A stretch of 5,953 nucleotides of DNA from Candidatus Bathyarchaeota archaeon (GTDB lineage Archaea > Thermoproteota > Bathyarchaeia > Bathyarchaeales > UBA233), in assembly GCA_023488835.1 (NCBI GenBank), contig JAMDCS010000119.1:1-5953 (forward strand). Reading direction: 5' to 3'. The position numbers were made by a program, and so were the translations under genes. Position 1 is the first letter of the stretch, and each line of letters starts with the position of its first letter. A model generated the notes under the pieces. The model was given only the letters and a program-made list of their open reading frames with translations. It had not been told where the DNA came from and searched no databases. This document shows, piece after piece, positions 4,947 through 5,953 of the stretch.

Positions 4947-5953
4947 TTAGTGACAGCTGTTGCTTTCGGGCAGTATCTTCAGTATACGGAGAATTTTCTT
5001 GAACTCTTCCTCTTTTAGCGATGCCCTTCGACCATTAGCGTACATATCTTTGACTGTATCCACGACTGCAGCGACTGTTTGGTCGTCTGGAACATTTCCT
5101 GATAGCTCGGTGATTTTGTGTTTGATTATGCCTTTGCCGGATTGTTTGCCGATGGTTAAGCGTCTTGTGTTACCTACCAGTTCAGGCGGATAAGGCTCAT
5201 AGGTCCATGGGTCGTTGAGCACTCCATGGGTGTGGATTCCTGATTCGTGTGCAAAACCGTAGTCGCCAACGATTGCCTTGTTAGGAGGCACTATGTAACC
5301 TGTGGCTTTGCCAATGTAATCGGCAGTTGCCTTGAGCTTCTCTGTTTTACCCTCATATTTCTTGACGGCATAGTGTAAGTACAAGTTTAACAGAACTTTC
5401 TCTGTCTCCGCGTTGCCAGCTCGCTCTCCAATGCCAAGGTACGTTGTGCTCGCGTAAACTTTGTCCCAAACACCTGAAGCAGCCTTAATCGCAGCCATCG
5501 TATTCTCAACAGCGTTGCCGAAATCATCATGCGCATGAATCTCAATGGCGCCAATCCGAGTTTCCTTCTTGATGGCAACCACTTTAGCAGGGATACCATG
5601 GGGTAAAGGTGCCTCTGGATCAGATAATCCAATGCCAACGGTGTCGCATATGCGGTAACATTCTGCGCCAGCATCCGCAACAGCGTTTATGAAACGTTTT
5701 TCAAAGTCCCAGTCTGCACGAGTGCTGTCTTCGCCGTGAACAAAGGTTCTTAAACCGCAAGTCTTAGCTGCATACTCTGTTACATCGATTATGTTGGCTA
5801 AGATTTGTTCTTGGGTTTTTTCTGGCCATTTAGCCTTAAAATGTATGCCAGAAACGGGGTGTGAAATTCCAACTTCTTTGAGTCCACATTGGACAGCGCT
5901 GTCAATGTCTTCTTTGACGGCTCTGCACCAGCCTGCCACAACATGCTGGAAGT
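4947..5953 (-). CDS. 2-isopropylmalate / homocitrate synthase-family enzyme (5' end cut by window edge)
   Basis: A Claisen-type acyltransferase that condenses an acyl-CoA with a 2-oxoacid, in the group containing LeuA, CimA, NifV and AksA. The frame is open through the right edge; the visible 330-odd residues lack the N-terminus with the first metal ligand and catalytic Arg. Seen are the metal-binding HAHDDFGNAVEN (HxH at 5537-5529), RICDTVG, and the signature GIGERAGNAETE (from about 5435). Next comes the linker HESGIHTHGVL...YEPYPPELVG...GKQSGKG. The protein ends about 65 residues after GKQSGKG, in ILPESNSCH. It therefore has no LeuA-type C-terminal regulatory domain, unlike feedback-controlled isopropylmalate synthases, and resembles NifV/AksA-length enzymes. 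HESGIH favours the LeuA/NifV/CimA side over lysine-type homocitrate synthases. The exact substrate cannot be set from this part. No functional tie to the exporters is visible. Confidence 0.9.
   Translation of the reverse strand, partial: FQHVVAGWCRAVKEDIDSAVQCGLKEVGISHPVSGIHFKAKWPEKTQEQILANIIDVTEYAAKTCGLRTFVHGEDSTRADWDFEKRFINAVADAGAECYRICDTVGIGLSDPEAPLPHGIPAKVVAIKKETRIGAIEIHAHDDFGNAVENTMAAIKAASGVWDKVYASTTYLGIGERAGNAETEKVLLNLYLHYAVKKYEGKTEKLKATADYIGKATGYIVPPNKAIVGDYGFAHESGIHTHGVLNDPWTYEPYPPELVGNTRRLTIGKQSGKGIIKHKITELSGNVPDDQTVAAVVDTVKDMYANGRRASLKEEEFKKILRILKILPESNSCH

Noticed and set aside
4960..5193. Plus-strand 77-codon frame
   Set aside because: It is antisense to the conserved C-terminal part of the LeuA-family gene and has no independent support.
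5387..5680. Minus-strand 97-codon frame inside the LeuA-family gene
   Set aside because: It is in an alternative frame across the HAHDD and GERAGNA motifs, and its Leu/Arg-rich composition is typical of an off-frame reading.
1..5953. A new defence or mobile system
   Set aside because: No nuclease, transposase, integrase, reverse transcriptase, toxin motif or terminal repeats are visible; nearly all the coding content belongs to exporter, regulator or biosynthetic families.

Overview
The window looks archaeal. Every convincing gene is on the minus strand. The clearest promoter candidates are AT-rich TATA elements of the TTTAAATA / TTAAATAA type at the expected distance upstream of starts. Ribosome-binding sites are of the GGAGGT / GGTGA type, TTG starts appear to be used, and genes overlap by 4 to 8 bases. 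PadR-linked ABC-2 exporters together with a LeuA-family synthase of this style are common in uncultured lineages such as Bathyarchaeia, but that placement is an impression from gene style, not something the sequence proves.

In transcription order (right to left): (1) 5953-4947, the 3' part of a 2-isopropylmalate / homocitrate synthase-family gene, followed at once by a 7-bp-arm stem-loop. (2) 4889-4638, an 83-residue protein with one N-terminal membrane helix and a charged cytoplasmic tail, which I do not recognise. (3) 4587-3856 and 3863-2571, a NatA-like ATPase and NatB-like ABC-2 permease that overlap by 8 bases and have their own TATA box; the longest open frame of the permease is over-extended and the real start is probably a TTG at 3863. 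(4) 2570-2359, an intergenic region with a T-tract, the promoter of the next operon and a symmetric pair of operator-like palindromes. (5) 2358-1744, 1751-744 and 747-1, a PadR-type repressor, a DrrA-like ATPase and a DrrB-like permease cut by the left window edge. These are joined by 8- and 4-base overlaps.

The window therefore holds two separate ABC-2 exporters side by side. The NatAB-type pair has a permease with a large outward-facing domain carrying six N-glycosylation sequons. The DrrAB-type pair has a short permease and is co-transcribed with its own likely repressor. The best regulatory signal is a 52-bp quasi-palindrome at 2362-2413: two 16-bp palindromes placed symmetrically around the predicted transcription start, one touching the TATA box and the other covering the ribosome-binding region of padR. 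This fits ligand-responsive self-repression of a drug or lipid exporter operon. I see no CRISPR array, RNA gene, insertion sequence or defence system, and no clearly new multi-gene system.
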